Shown piece after piece: positions 7,172 through 14,034 of a DNA stretch of 15,615 nt (the stretch's first letter is position 1; every line of letters begins with the position of its first letter). The notes beneath the pieces were generated by a model. The model was not told where the DNA came from, did no database searches, and was given only the letters and a program-made list of their open reading frames with translations. The stretch comes from an uncultured Bacilli bacterium (lineage in GTDB: Bacteria > Bacillota_I > Bacilli_A > RF39 > UBA660). The stretch is taken from the NCBI GenBank assembly GCA_947599755.1, contig CANQFO010000021.1, positions 1 through 15,615 on the forward strand. Direction: 5' to 3'. Both the position numbers and the translations under genes were made by a program.

Positions 7172-7744
7172 TTGAATTTGTCTTTGTTGGGAAAAATTCG
7201 ATTGGTTTTTCAGTATATTTTTTCTTCTTTTTTATCCATTGAGACATTTATTTTAAGCCTTCTTTTGTTAGTAATTTTGCTTTTTAATTTAAAACGACCA
7301 AATTATTTTGTTCAGGTTATTGCGATTGGGATTTATATTGGATTTTTGATTGGAATTACTATTCCTTATTATCAATATGTTCAACTTTGTATTGATAGTT
7401 TTTTTAAAGTGATTATTCAATATATTTATTTTCCTTCTCCTATTGTTTATTTCTTTATTATTATGTTTGTTACTGTTTGTATGTTGTTTTCTATTTTTAG
7501 TAAAAAGATTACTTCTGTGAAAAAGTGTATTAATTATTTATTTTTTAGTTTATTGTATTTTTTCTTTATGTCATTTATCTCTGTTGCTTCTTGTGAAGGG
7601 ATTGATCTGTCTAATTTTGTTATTTTATATCAAAATTCATTAATTTTATCTATTGTTCAGATAAGTAATTTTATTTTTGGAATATGGATTTTATTTACTT
7701 TATTTTATTATTTATATTTGTTTTATCAAAAAAAATTTGATTAG
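7172..7744 (+). CDS. Five-helix membrane protein in the adhesin-sortase operon
   Basis: I do not recognise a family. The 190-residue product is very hydrophobic, with about five predicted membrane helices (roughly residues 22-40, 44-66, 85-108, 118-140 and 150-185) and short basic loops (KRPN, KKITSVKK). No catalytic motif is evident. Translation starts at TTG 7172, supported by AAGGAGG ending 7 nt upstream; there is no ATG nearby. It is the last gene of the operon, 12 nt after the sortase, and meets the minus-strand carboxypeptidase tail to tail. Its position suggests an accessory role in display or secretion of the adhesin, but that is inference from context only. Confidence 0.75.
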   Translation: MNLSLLGKIRLVFQYIFSSFLSIETFILSLLLLVILLFNLKRPNYFVQVIAIGIYIGFLIGITIPYYQYVQLCIDSFFKVIIQYIYFPSPIVYFFIIMFVTVCMLFSIFSKKITSVKKCINYLFFSLLYFFFMSFISVASCEGIDLSNFVILYQNSLILSIVQISNFIFGIWILFTLFYYLYLFYQKKFD

Positions 7745-7770
7745 AAAAGTTTTTGTTTATGTTTTTTCTA
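7742..7770. terminator. Candidate bidirectional terminator between converging genes
   Basis: TAGAAAA (7742-7748) is complementary to TTTTCTA (7764-7770), with T-runs on both strands. It spans the 12-nt gap between the two converging stop codons. The stem is short and AT-rich, so strength is doubtful. Confidence 0.35.
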
Positions 7771-8656
7771 TTTTTTGAACATAGTATTCTTCAAAGCAAA
7801 TTTTATGTTTGTGAATATAAGAAGCTATTTCTTTTCCAACATAGCGATAATGCCAAGGTTCATATTCATAGCCAGTTTGTTTTACTTTATCTTCTGGAAA
7901 TCTTAAGATGAATCCATATTTATAAGCATTTTTTTGCATCCATATAAATTCTTTTGTTTTATCGAAGTTTGTATAATCTTCTTTATCATTATATACATCA
8001 AAGGCTAATCCTGTTTGATGTTCTGAATATCCAGCTCTAGCAGAATAGGTATCTGCTTTTTTTATTCCATCTTCATTTTTATAGCGATTATAAAGATTTA
8101 ATTGGTATTGATAACTGCGATAAGAAGACATGATAATAATGGATAAATCTTCTTTTTTTGCATCTTCAGCGAGTTTTTCAAAGGCTTCTTTTGCGTAATT
8201 TACTAATCTCATTCCAGCTCTTGCATATTTTTCATCTATTTTTTCTAAATTATTTGGTATATACTCTGAAGGTAGATAGTAATATTTATTTACTAAAATG
8301 AAACTTTTATTTAAATTTTTTGTTTTTTTTGTATGGGTGTAATAATCATTATCAATTCCAATATTTACATCTAATATGATTTGTTTTATTGGTAGGTTTT
8401 TATTTTTTTTCTTGTATGCAAGATAACGATCAATATACTCTTCATTAAAATAATCTAATTTTTTATTTATATTTTCTAATTGATTTAATTTTATTTCTTT
8501 TTGTGTTTTTTGAATGGTTTTATTTTTTTTTGTGTTTGGTTTTGTTAGAATAGTTAAACCATAATTAATACTTATGATAATTAATATTATGCAGATTAAA
8601 AATATTAAAAAATTCTTTTTTTTTAGTTTTAATTTTTTTTTTCTTTTTTTCTCCAT
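7757..8656 (-). CDS. D-alanyl-D-alanine carboxypeptidase, VanY/LdcB type (peptidase M15B)
   Basis: Zinc peptidase that trims D-Ala from peptidoglycan stem peptides (D,D- or L,D-carboxypeptidase), acting outside the membrane. The 299-residue protein has a highly basic N-terminus, one membrane anchor (about 15-36) and a lysine-rich linker. The M15B domain lies at about 140-285: SSYRSYQYQLNLYNRY (about 177-192), SARAGYSEHQTGLAFD with zinc ligands His213 and Asp220, and EPWHYRYVG with catalytic Glu266 and zinc ligand His269. All key residues are present. AAGGTG lies 5 nt before the ATG on the minus strand. It is the only minus-strand gene here, and its strong Lys/Asn/Tyr bias fits the T-rich + strand. 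A vanY resistance role is unlikely without vanA/X neighbours; wall turnover is more likely. Confidence 0.92.
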   Translation of the reverse strand: MEKKRKKKLKLKKKNFLIFLICIILIIISINYGLTILTKPNTKKNKTIQKTQKEIKLNQLENINKKLDYFNEEYIDRYLAYKKKNKNLPIKQIILDVNIGIDNDYYTHTKKTKNLNKSFILVNKYYYLPSEYIPNNLEKIDEKYARAGMRLVNYAKEAFEKLAEDAKKEDLSIIIMSSYRSYQYQLNLYNRYKNEDGIKKADTYSARAGYSEHQTGLAFDVYNDKEDYTNFDKTKEFIWMQKNAYKYGFILRFPEDKVKQTGYEYEPWHYRYVGKEIASYIHKHKICFEEYYVQKIEKT

Positions 8657-8673
8657 ACTGTCACCTTAATTCT

Positions 8674-8682
8674 ATCATAGCA
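8674..8682 (-). promoter_or_regulatory. Extended -10 promoter of the M15B carboxypeptidase gene
   Basis: On the minus strand TATGAT (8679 down to 8674) carries a TG one base upstream (TGCTATGAT). The -35 region 17 nt upstream, TACATA, is poor. The predicted leader is about 11 nt and is nearly filled by the ribosome-binding site. Confidence 0.45.
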
Positions 8683-8744
8683 TTAAATTTTTAATTTATG
8701 TATATTTTTGTTTTATTTTACATAAAAAATGGTAGGAGGTAGAG

Positions 8745-9929
8745 ATGAAAAGAGTTTGTTGTTTGTTTTTTTTATTTTTATGTGTAATTAGTCTTTTTCC
8801 TTTTTTTGTTTATGCTATGGAGGAAGAAGAAAATCAAAATTCTAATTCTTCATTAATTCCAGGTGCAGTTAGTGGTATTTTGATGGAGGCTAGTACGGGA
8901 AAAATTCTTTTTGAAAAGGAAAAAGATAAACAAGTAGCTGTTGCTTCTATGACAAAAATGGTTGCTCAAATTCTTATTTTAGAAGCAATTCAACAGGGAA
9001 AGATTAAATGGGATGATGTGGTCACAGTTAGTAAAAATGCAGCTGATATGGGTGGTTCACAAATATATATTGAAGAAGGGGAAAAAATTACTATATCTGA
9101 TTTGATGAAAGGAATTTCTATGGCTAGTGGTAATGATGCTACAGTACAAATGGCAGAGGTAATTAGTGGAAGTGAAGTTAATTTTGTTAAGAAAATGAAT
9201 GAAAAAGTTAAAGAATTAGGATTGAAAAATACTCATTTTAGTAATTGTACGGGGTTAGATGAGGAAAATCATTATTCTAGTGCTTATGATATGGCAATGA
9301 TTGCTAGAGAACTTGTTGTCAATCATCCTGATATTTTAAAATTTTCTTCTGTTTATGAAGATTATTTAAGAGAGAATACTGAAAATAAATTTTGGCTTGT
9401 TAATACTAATAAATTGGTTCGTTTTTATGATGGAGCAGATGGATTAAAAACGGGACATACTGATGCAGCTGGTTATTGTTTAGCTGCTACGGCTAAAAGA
9501 AATGATTTGCGATTAATTGGTATTGTTTTAGGGGAAAATGATAGCAAAACTAGGAATAGTGAAGCGATGAGTTTATTAGATTATGGATTTAATCAGGTAA
9601 AGATGAGAATATTAAAAAATCGTGGTGAAGTAATTCGTAAAATTAAAGTGGATAAAGCTAATCAGGAAATTATTAAAGTAGTTTTAAAAGATTCTTTAGG
9701 AGTTGTAGAAACAGTAGGGGAAAAATCTTCTAAATATCAATATCATGTTCAATTGGATGAGGTTCAATTGCCTTTAAAAAAAGGTCAAAAGATGGGAAAA
9801 ATTTCTGTTTGTGAGAAAGGTAAGGTTCTTTCTACAGGTGATTTGGTTGTGCAGGAAAATATTTTACCACTTAGTTATTTTCATTTAGTTACTAGGGGAA
9901 TTTATGATGTTATTAGTGGGGAATTTTAG
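8745..9929 (+). CDS. D-alanyl-D-alanine carboxypeptidase, PBP5/DacF type (peptidase S11)
   Basis: Low-molecular-mass penicillin-binding protein that removes the terminal D-Ala from pentapeptide stems. The 394-residue protein has a signal peptide (about 1-24, ending FVYA) and the full penicilloyl-serine triad: SMTK with nucleophile Ser68 and Lys71, SGN at 128-130, and KTG at 235-237 in GLKTGHTDAAGYCLAATAKR. A C-terminal beta domain (about 285-370) and a final amphipathic segment (TRGIYDVISGEF) for membrane association follow. AGGAGG lies 6 nt before the ATG. It is divergent from the M15B carboxypeptidase and about 330 nt upstream of spoVS. That neighbour makes a sporulation-type DacF role possible, but a housekeeping DacA is equally compatible, so I give no symbol. 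Confidence 0.94.
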   Translation: MKRVCCLFFLFLCVISLFPFFVYAMEEEENQNSNSSLIPGAVSGILMEASTGKILFEKEKDKQVAVASMTKMVAQILILEAIQQGKIKWDDVVTVSKNAADMGGSQIYIEEGEKITISDLMKGISMASGNDATVQMAEVISGSEVNFVKKMNEKVKELGLKNTHFSNCTGLDEENHYSSAYDMAMIARELVVNHPDILKFSSVYEDYLRENTENKFWLVNTNKLVRFYDGADGLKTGHTDAAGYCLAATAKRNDLRLIGIVLGENDSKTRNSEAMSLLDYGFNQVKMRILKNRGEVIRKIKVDKANQEIIKVVLKDSLGVVETVGEKSSKYQYHVQLDEVQLPLKKGQKMGKISVCEKGKVLSTGDLVVQENILPLSYFHLVTRGIYDVISGEF

Positions 9930-9931
9930 TA

Positions 9932-10107
9932 TTCATTCTATGAGTTGAAGGGACTGTTTTATGCGACTGATAATTGATGTGTTTATTCTATTTTAGGGTA
10001 AAAATGGAAGCCCTTTATCAGTGGTAGAATGAAGTGTGTGTAAAAGTTATTTCATCGAGGAAAAGAAGGATTATTGCGATTTATTGATTGCTTTTCTTCT
10101 TTTTTAT
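9932..10107 (+). ncRNA. Candidate structured RNA of unknown class
   Basis: TTCATTCTA (9932-9940) pairs perfectly with TAGAATGAA (10025-10033). Inside it, TGA (9941-9943) pairs with TCA (10018-10020) and TGAAGGG (9946-9952) pairs with CCCTTTA (10011-10017), separated by small bulges. A further hairpin (CTATTTT with AAAATGG) fits in the interior. A terminator-like hairpin with a T-run follows up to about 10107. I recognise no riboswitch, 6S, SRP or tmRNA signature. It could be a small RNA, a leader, or the 3' UTR of the upstream gene. Confidence 0.4.
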
Positions 10108-10193
10108 TGTGGTGTGATGATGTTTGGTTAATCAATATACTAAACAAGTGATAAATTACTATGTTTTGGTATAAAGAAGATTATATTATAATT

Positions 10194-10224
10194 TTGTCAT
10201 AACTTTTTTTTAATTTCATATGAT
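10194..10224 (+). promoter_or_regulatory. Candidate spoVS promoter
   Basis: TTGTCA (10194-10199) and TATGAT (10219-10224) are separated by 19 nt, which is long for sigma-A. A separate TATAAT lies at 10187-10192 with a TTGGTA only 15 nt before it. I see no clear sigma-H consensus, so which one drives spoVS is open. Confidence 0.35.
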
Positions 10225-10255
10225 TTAGTGTATAGAAAGAGAGGAATTAATATAT

Positions 10256-10516
10256 ATGGAAACACTTAAAGTAAGTAGTAAATCTAATCCAAATAGTGTA
10301 GCAGGTGCTTTAGCTAATGTTTTTCGTGAAAAAGGCAGTGTAGAAATTCAAGCTGTAGGGGCAGGAGCGCTGAATCAGGCAATAAAAGCTGTTGCTATAG
10401 CACGAGGTTTTGTTGCTCCTTCTGGTAAAAATCTTGTTTGTATACCTGCATTTCAAGATATTGCTATTGATGGAGAAGAGCGAACTGCTATTAAATTAAT
10501 TATTGAGGCTAAATAG
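10256..10516 (+). CDS. spoVS: Stage V sporulation protein S
   Basis: Small Alba-like protein of exactly 86 residues, the standard SpoVS length. The sequence starts METLKVSSKSNPNSVAGALA and contains GAGALNQAIKAVAIARGFVAPSG and the final TAIKLIIEAK, all close to the highly conserved family pattern. In Bacillus it affects spore coat/cortex stage progression and septation, and it is also found in bacteria that do not sporulate. GAGAGGA lies about 9 nt upstream. It is monocistronic: a candidate promoter precedes it, and a terminator overlaps its stop. Its presence does not by itself prove sporulation. Confidence 0.96.
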   Translation: METLKVSSKSNPNSVAGALANVFREKGSVEIQAVGAGALNQAIKAVAIARGFVAPSGKNLVCIPAFQDIAIDGEERTAIKLIIEAK

Positions 10517-10527
10517 CCTTTTTTTTG
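10506..10527 (+). terminator. Terminator of spoVS
   Basis: AGGCT and AGCCT flank an AAAT loop, followed by a T-run to 10526. The hairpin starts within the last two codons and includes the stop codon, so stem formation and translation termination overlap. Confidence 0.75.
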
Positions 10528-10575
10528 ATTTATTCTCCTATAAATTTATTGTATTTCGTGTACAAATGAAAAGAA

Positions 10576-10586
10576 TATGATATAAT
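10576..10586 (+). promoter_or_regulatory. Extended -10 promoter of the zinc-ribbon gene
   Basis: A perfect TATAAT (10581-10586) carries TG one base upstream (10578-10579). There is no good -35 at 16-18 nt. The leader would be about 50 nt, ending in AGGAGG before the ATG at 10642. Confidence 0.5.
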
Positions 10587-10641
10587 TAGTTATAGAATAG
10601 GATCATTTTTAGAATATAAAATGAATAGGAGGAATAATTTT

Positions 10642-11478
10642 ATGAGTGAGGCTTTAGGATATAAAACGATTTGTCCAAAATGTGGGGCAGAAATGTGGAG
10701 TTCTCAACGTTGTTGTATGAAATGTGGTACTTTAAATTATGAGCATCCTCTTAATCAACAGATGAAGCCATATCTTGATAAAAATGTTGTTTCTCCTCAG
10801 ACATTTGTTATTGGTGAGAAATCTTTAGATGGTTTATCTTTTGCTCATCCTTCTCGTGCGGGAAATAGGACAGTTTGTATTCTTGTTCATTTACTTTTTT
10901 ATTTTTTTTATTTAATTCTTTCTGTTTATTTTATTCAAGTTAGTGAGCATTATAGTTTAGTTCAAAGTTTACTTTATCCAAAATTTAGTGTTTTTTTATT
11001 TTTTGGTACTCTTTGTTTTTTCTTTTCTTTATCTGTGCAATTTATGTATATGAAGGCAGGTTTTCCTTGGTGGTCTTATTATATTCCTTTTTATAATTTA
11101 TATGTTTTTTTTCAAATTACTCTTAAAAAAGGATGGCTTTTTCTTTTGACTTTTATTCCTATTGTGGGAATAGTCTTTCTTTTTTATTCTTTTTATCGAA
11201 TGGGTGTGGTATTTGGAAAAAATGGTTGGTTTAGTTGTTTATTTCCAATTTTTGCTATTCCTATGATTGCTTTTCAACCTGATGTTTTTTATGAAAAAAA
11301 GGAAAATATTTTCGCTGCTTCTACTAATGATGATTATTTAGAAAAAATATATCATTCTAATCATCGATTATTATTTTTTTATGGTTTTTTCTTTATTATT
11401 TCTATTGCTATTTTTTGTTCACAATATATATCTAGTATTTATAAATTTTTTTTACAGTGGTTTTCATTTTATCAGTAG
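10642..11478 (+). CDS. Zinc-ribbon membrane protein with DUF5684-like region
   Basis: Membrane protein of 278 residues with an N-terminal cytoplasmic zinc ribbon: CPKCG (Cys11, Cys14) and a second pair at CCMKCG (Cys25, Cys28; Cys24 is also available). After a linker there are about six or seven membrane helices. The middle part (about 128-200), with KAGFPWWSYYIPFYNLYVF, a KKGWLFLLTFIPIVGIV segment and a following VFGKNGWF, resembles the DUF5684 family of unknown function. I start at ATG 10642 because AGGAGG lies about 9 nt before it; the upstream in-frame ATG at 10621 would place that site inside the gene. No function can be assigned. The gene has its own promoter and is followed by the T-box promoter, so it looks monocistronic. 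Confidence 0.8.
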   Translation: MSEALGYKTICPKCGAEMWSSQRCCMKCGTLNYEHPLNQQMKPYLDKNVVSPQTFVIGEKSLDGLSFAHPSRAGNRTVCILVHLLFYFFYLILSVYFIQVSEHYSLVQSLLYPKFSVFLFFGTLCFFFSLSVQFMYMKAGFPWWSYYIPFYNLYVFFQITLKKGWLFLLTFIPIVGIVFLFYSFYRMGVVFGKNGWFSCLFPIFAIPMIAFQPDVFYEKKENIFAASTNDDYLEKIYHSNHRLLFFYGFFFIISIAIFCSQYISSIYKFFLQWFSFYQ

Positions 11479-11526
11479 AAGGAAAATCTTTTCTTATTGA
11501 TATGAACAATATATCTAAATCATGGG

Positions 11527-11555
11527 TTGCTAAAAGATTTTATTTGGAATATAAT
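11527..11555 (+). promoter_or_regulatory. Sigma-A promoter of the T-box operon
   Basis: TTGCTA (11527-11532) and a perfect TATAAT (11550-11555) are spaced by exactly 17 nt. The predicted transcription start, near 11562, coincides with the first base-paired nucleotides of T-box Stem I. Confidence 0.8.
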
Positions 11556-11561
11556 ATTAGT

Positions 11562-11745
11562 AAATCAGTGATTAGAACTAATAATAAGTTTTTTGATTGT
11601 AGAGAATTCGTGGTTGGTGAAAACGATATTGAAGGCTTATTTATCTACTCTATAGATGATTTTTTCCGGATAATCCCGTTATCGAAATAAGTTAAAAAAA
11701 GGATGGTACCGTGTGAAAAGCACTCCTTGTACTGTTCTTTTTTTG
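11562..11745 (+). promoter_or_regulatory. T-box leader (probable serine specifier) controlling the dipeptidase-serS operon
   Basis: Transcription-termination T-box that reads uncharged tRNA. Stem I: the base AAATCA pairs with TGATTT (3' arm near 11657-11662), then a K-turn-like bulge and upper helix AATAAG/CTTATT (3' arm 11636-11641). The AG-bulge and apical consensus AGAGA...TGGTTGGTGAAAA spans 11601-11623. In the specifier loop TCT (11649-11651), followed by A, is the best candidate specifier and would match tRNA-Ser. Stem III is GATAA/TTATC around TCCCG (11669-11683). The antiterminator is AAGGA - TGGTACC - GTG, loop, CAC - TCCTT (11699-11728), with the tRNA-binding bulge TGGTACC at 11704-11710. 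The alternative terminator pairs 11694-11709 with 11729-11744. serS lies second in the operon, supporting a serine response. The specifier assignment is the least certain part. Confidence 0.88.
11694..11744 (+). terminator. T-box regulatory terminator
   Basis: AAAAAAAGGATGGTAC (11694-11709) can pair along its full length with GTACTGTTCTTTTTTT (11729-11744), giving 16 pairs including a few G-U, and ending in the T-run. It consumes the 5' arm and the TGGTACC bulge of the antiterminator, so the two structures exclude each other. Confidence 0.65.
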
Positions 11746-11786
11746 TTCAGAAGTCGGAAGTATGGTTATAGATTGGAGGTGATGTG

Positions 11787-12764
11787 ATGATTGATACTCA
11801 TTATGATTTGCTTACTATTGCTTATGTTGGGTATTTATCTAATGATTATTCTTATTTAGAAGAGATTTCTAGATTTTTTTCTAAGAATAATGTAGAGGGT
11901 GTAATTGCTAATTTATATTTTATGAGTAAGAAAGAGATGATCCAGGAACTTCATCCTAAATATTATCAAGATAGTGTTTCAGTGCTTGAAATGTTTAAAA
12001 AAGCAAAACAAATTTTAGATCGTTATTTACCTAATACAAATATTTTTTATAGTATTGAAGGATGTGATTATATTCAGGATGAGGAAGAATTGGAAAAATT
12101 ATATTATGCTGGATTAGATTCTTTTCTTCTTGTTTGGAATACAAAAAATCAATATGCTTCAGGTAATCGTAGTTTGCAAGGGTTAACTAATAAAGGAAAG
12201 AAGTTTTTAAGAAAGGCAATTTCTTTAGGAATGGGAATTGATTTATCTCATGCTAATCCAAAGACCTTTTCTGATATGATTCAATTGATTCGGGAGGAAC
12301 AATTGATGGGAAAAGAGGTATTTGTTTATGCTAGTCATTCTAATGCTCGATCGTTATGTAATCGGAAGCGAAATCTTACTGATCAACAGCTTTTGCAAAT
12401 GAAGAGTGTTGGAGGATTCGTTGGAGTTTTTTCTCATCGAGGGTTTGTTTGTCCTTTTCGTAGAGATTTTGCAAAATTGCGAAAAGATTATCTTCAACAT
12501 ATTATGCATATTGCTTCTATTGTTGGGAATGATAAAGTTATGGTAGCAACAGATGATATGAATTTTTTAAGTCATGTTGATTCTCATTATGGTAGATGTT
12601 CTATTTATCCTTATCAGATGGTTTCTTCTTTTCTGTTTCATGATTTGTTAGAGGAATATAGGGAAGAAGATGCCAAAAAAATTTTATTTGGTAATGCAGA
12701 AAAATTATTAAAAGGAATTCGAAATGCACGAAAAGTTAGGAGTGAAAATTATGATAGATATTAA
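11787..12764 (+). CDS. Membrane-dipeptidase-family peptidase (M19)
   Basis: Zinc peptidase of the renal dipeptidase family (M19), 325 residues, that typically hydrolyses dipeptides, including some with a D-residue. Metal-site motifs are in order: D3-T-H5 at the N-terminus (MIDTHYD), bridging Glu91 in SIEG, His155 in GIDLSHA, His184 in YASHSNAR, and Asp256-Asp257 in VATDDMNF. No signal peptide is present, so the enzyme is probably cytosolic, as in many bacterial M19 proteins. I start at ATG 11787 with GGAGG 7 nt upstream; an in-frame GTG sits just before it at 11784. It follows the T-box leader directly, and its last 14 nt overlap serS. Coupling to serine status could mean it releases serine-containing peptides, but the substrate is unknown. 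Confidence 0.9.
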   Translation: MIDTHYDLLTIAYVGYLSNDYSYLEEISRFFSKNNVEGVIANLYFMSKKEMIQELHPKYYQDSVSVLEMFKKAKQILDRYLPNTNIFYSIEGCDYIQDEEELEKLYYAGLDSFLLVWNTKNQYASGNRSLQGLTNKGKKFLRKAISLGMGIDLSHANPKTFSDMIQLIREEQLMGKEVFVYASHSNARSLCNRKRNLTDQQLLQMKSVGGFVGVFSHRGFVCPFRRDFAKLRKDYLQHIMHIASIVGNDKVMVATDDMNFLSHVDSHYGRCSIYPYQMVSSFLFHDLLEEYREEDAKKILFGNAEKLLKGIRNARKVRSENYDRY

Positions 12765-14034
12765 ATTAATTAGAGAAAATAAGGAATTAGTAAAAGAAAA
12801 TATTCAAAAAAAATTTCAAGAGGAAAAGTTACCTTTGGTAGATGAAGTTTATGAGCTAGATATCAAGGTAAGAGAGGCTCAAACGAAAGCGGATGGGTTA
12901 AAAGCAGATAAAAATAAAATGAGTAGTGAAATTGGAAAGTTGATGCAAGAAAAAAAGATTGATGAAGCTAATCATATTAAAGAAAAAATAAAAGAGATGA
13001 CAGATGAAATTACGAAATTAGAAACTATTCAGGATGAGACGAATAAGAGAATTAAAGAAATTATGATGGTTATTCCTAATATTATGGATCCTTCTGTTCC
13101 TATTGGTAGAGATGATAGTGAAAATGTAGAAGTTCAACGATTTGGGGAAGCTTTAGTTCCTTTATATGAAATTCCCTATCATGCAGATATTATTAGTGGA
13201 GTTGCTGGTATGGATAAGGAAGCCGCTGGACGTACTAGTGGGGAAGGATTTTATTATTTATTGGGAGATATTGCTCGACTTCATGAAGCAATGATTGCTT
13301 ATGCTAGAGATTTTATGATTGATCATGGATTTACTTATGCAATTCCTCCTTTTATGATTCATGGTGATGTGGTAACTGGAGTGATGTCTTTTCCTGAAAT
13401 GGAGGCAATGATGTATAAAATAGAGGGAGAGGATTTATATTTAATAGGTACTTCTGAACATTCTATGATTGGTAGATTTAAGGATCAAATTATTAAAAAA
13501 GAACAGTTACCAATTCAGATGACTAGTTATTCTCCATGTTTTAGAAAAGAGGGAGGATCTCATGGCTTAGAAGAAAGAGGATTGTATCGTGTTCATCAAT
13601 TTGAAAAACAAGAAATGATTGTTATTTGTGAACCAGAGGAATCCATGAAGTGGTATGATAAAATGTGGAATTTGACAGTAGAGATTTTTAGAAATTTTGA
13701 TATTCCTGTTAGGCAATTAGAATGTTGTAGTGGAGATTTAGCAGATTTAAAGGTTAAATCTTGTGATATTGAGGCTTGGAGTCCTCGTCAGAAAAAGTAT
13801 TTTGAAGTTGCTAGTTGTTCTAATTTGGGAGATGCTCAAGCTAGACGATTAGGAATTCGGGTGAAGGGAGAGAAGGGTACCTATTATCTTCATACTTTAA
13901 ATAATACTGTGGTAGCAACTCCAAGAGGATTAATTGCCCTAATTGAAAACAATTATCAAGAAGATGGATCAATCAAGATTCCAAAAGTATTACAATCATA
14001 TATGGGCGGAAAAGAAAAGATAGAGAAGAAATAG
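12751..14034 (+). CDS. serS: Serine--tRNA ligase
   Basis: Class II aminoacyl-tRNA synthetase that charges tRNA-Ser with serine; 427 residues. The N-terminal coiled-coil arm (about 30-105) binds the long variable arm of tRNA-Ser. The catalytic domain shows the serine-binding TSE motif (234-236), motif 2 as CFRKEGGSHGLEERGLYRVHQFEKQEM-type sequence (Arg265 onward), and motif 3 with Arg392 in NNTVVATPRGLIALIEN; the end is the usual LQSYMGG. It belongs to the divergent bacterial branch with GTSEHSMIG and VVATPR rather than PTAEVPL and LAVGRT. I start at ATG 12751 (AGGAGTG 7 nt upstream), not at the in-frame ATG 12724. It is co-transcribed with the dipeptidase under the T-box. No clear terminator follows. 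Confidence 0.96.
   Translation: MIDIKLIRENKELVKENIQKKFQEEKLPLVDEVYELDIKVREAQTKADGLKADKNKMSSEIGKLMQEKKIDEANHIKEKIKEMTDEITKLETIQDETNKRIKEIMMVIPNIMDPSVPIGRDDSENVEVQRFGEALVPLYEIPYHADIISGVAGMDKEAAGRTSGEGFYYLLGDIARLHEAMIAYARDFMIDHGFTYAIPPFMIHGDVVTGVMSFPEMEAMMYKIEGEDLYLIGTSEHSMIGRFKDQIIKKEQLPIQMTSYSPCFRKEGGSHGLEERGLYRVHQFEKQEMIVICEPEESMKWYDKMWNLTVEIFRNFDIPVRQLECCSGDLADLKVKSCDIEAWSPRQKKYFEVASCSNLGDAQARRLGIRVKGEKGTYYLHTLNNTVVATPRGLIALIENNYQEDGSIKIPKVLQSYMGGKEKIEKK

Larger units (their letters stand above)
9930..10255 (+). other. 326-nt gene-free region ahead of spoVS
   Basis: No credible ORF on either strand. The first part (9932-10033) folds into a long rod; the middle (10058-10107) contains AAAAGAAG paired with CTTCTTTT followed by T residues; the last part holds candidate promoter elements for spoVS and its ribosome-binding site GAGAGGA (10240-10246). 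The two structured parts are listed separately. Confidence 0.6.

Noticed and set aside
7757..8656. Vancomycin-resistance vanY
   Set aside because: No vanA, vanH, vanX or vanRS neighbours; M15B carboxypeptidases of this type are common wall-turnover enzymes.
9932..10033. Reading the rod-like element as 6S RNA or a known riboswitch
   Set aside because: The rod is only about 100 nt and none of the conserved motifs I know for 6S, purine, SAM, TPP, glycine, c-di-GMP or fluoride RNAs is present, so I left the class open.
11457..11690. 77-codon open frame just after the zinc-ribbon gene
   Set aside because: It covers the T-box promoter and Stem I to Stem III and has no ribosome-binding site; its openness is a by-product of the conserved leader RNA.
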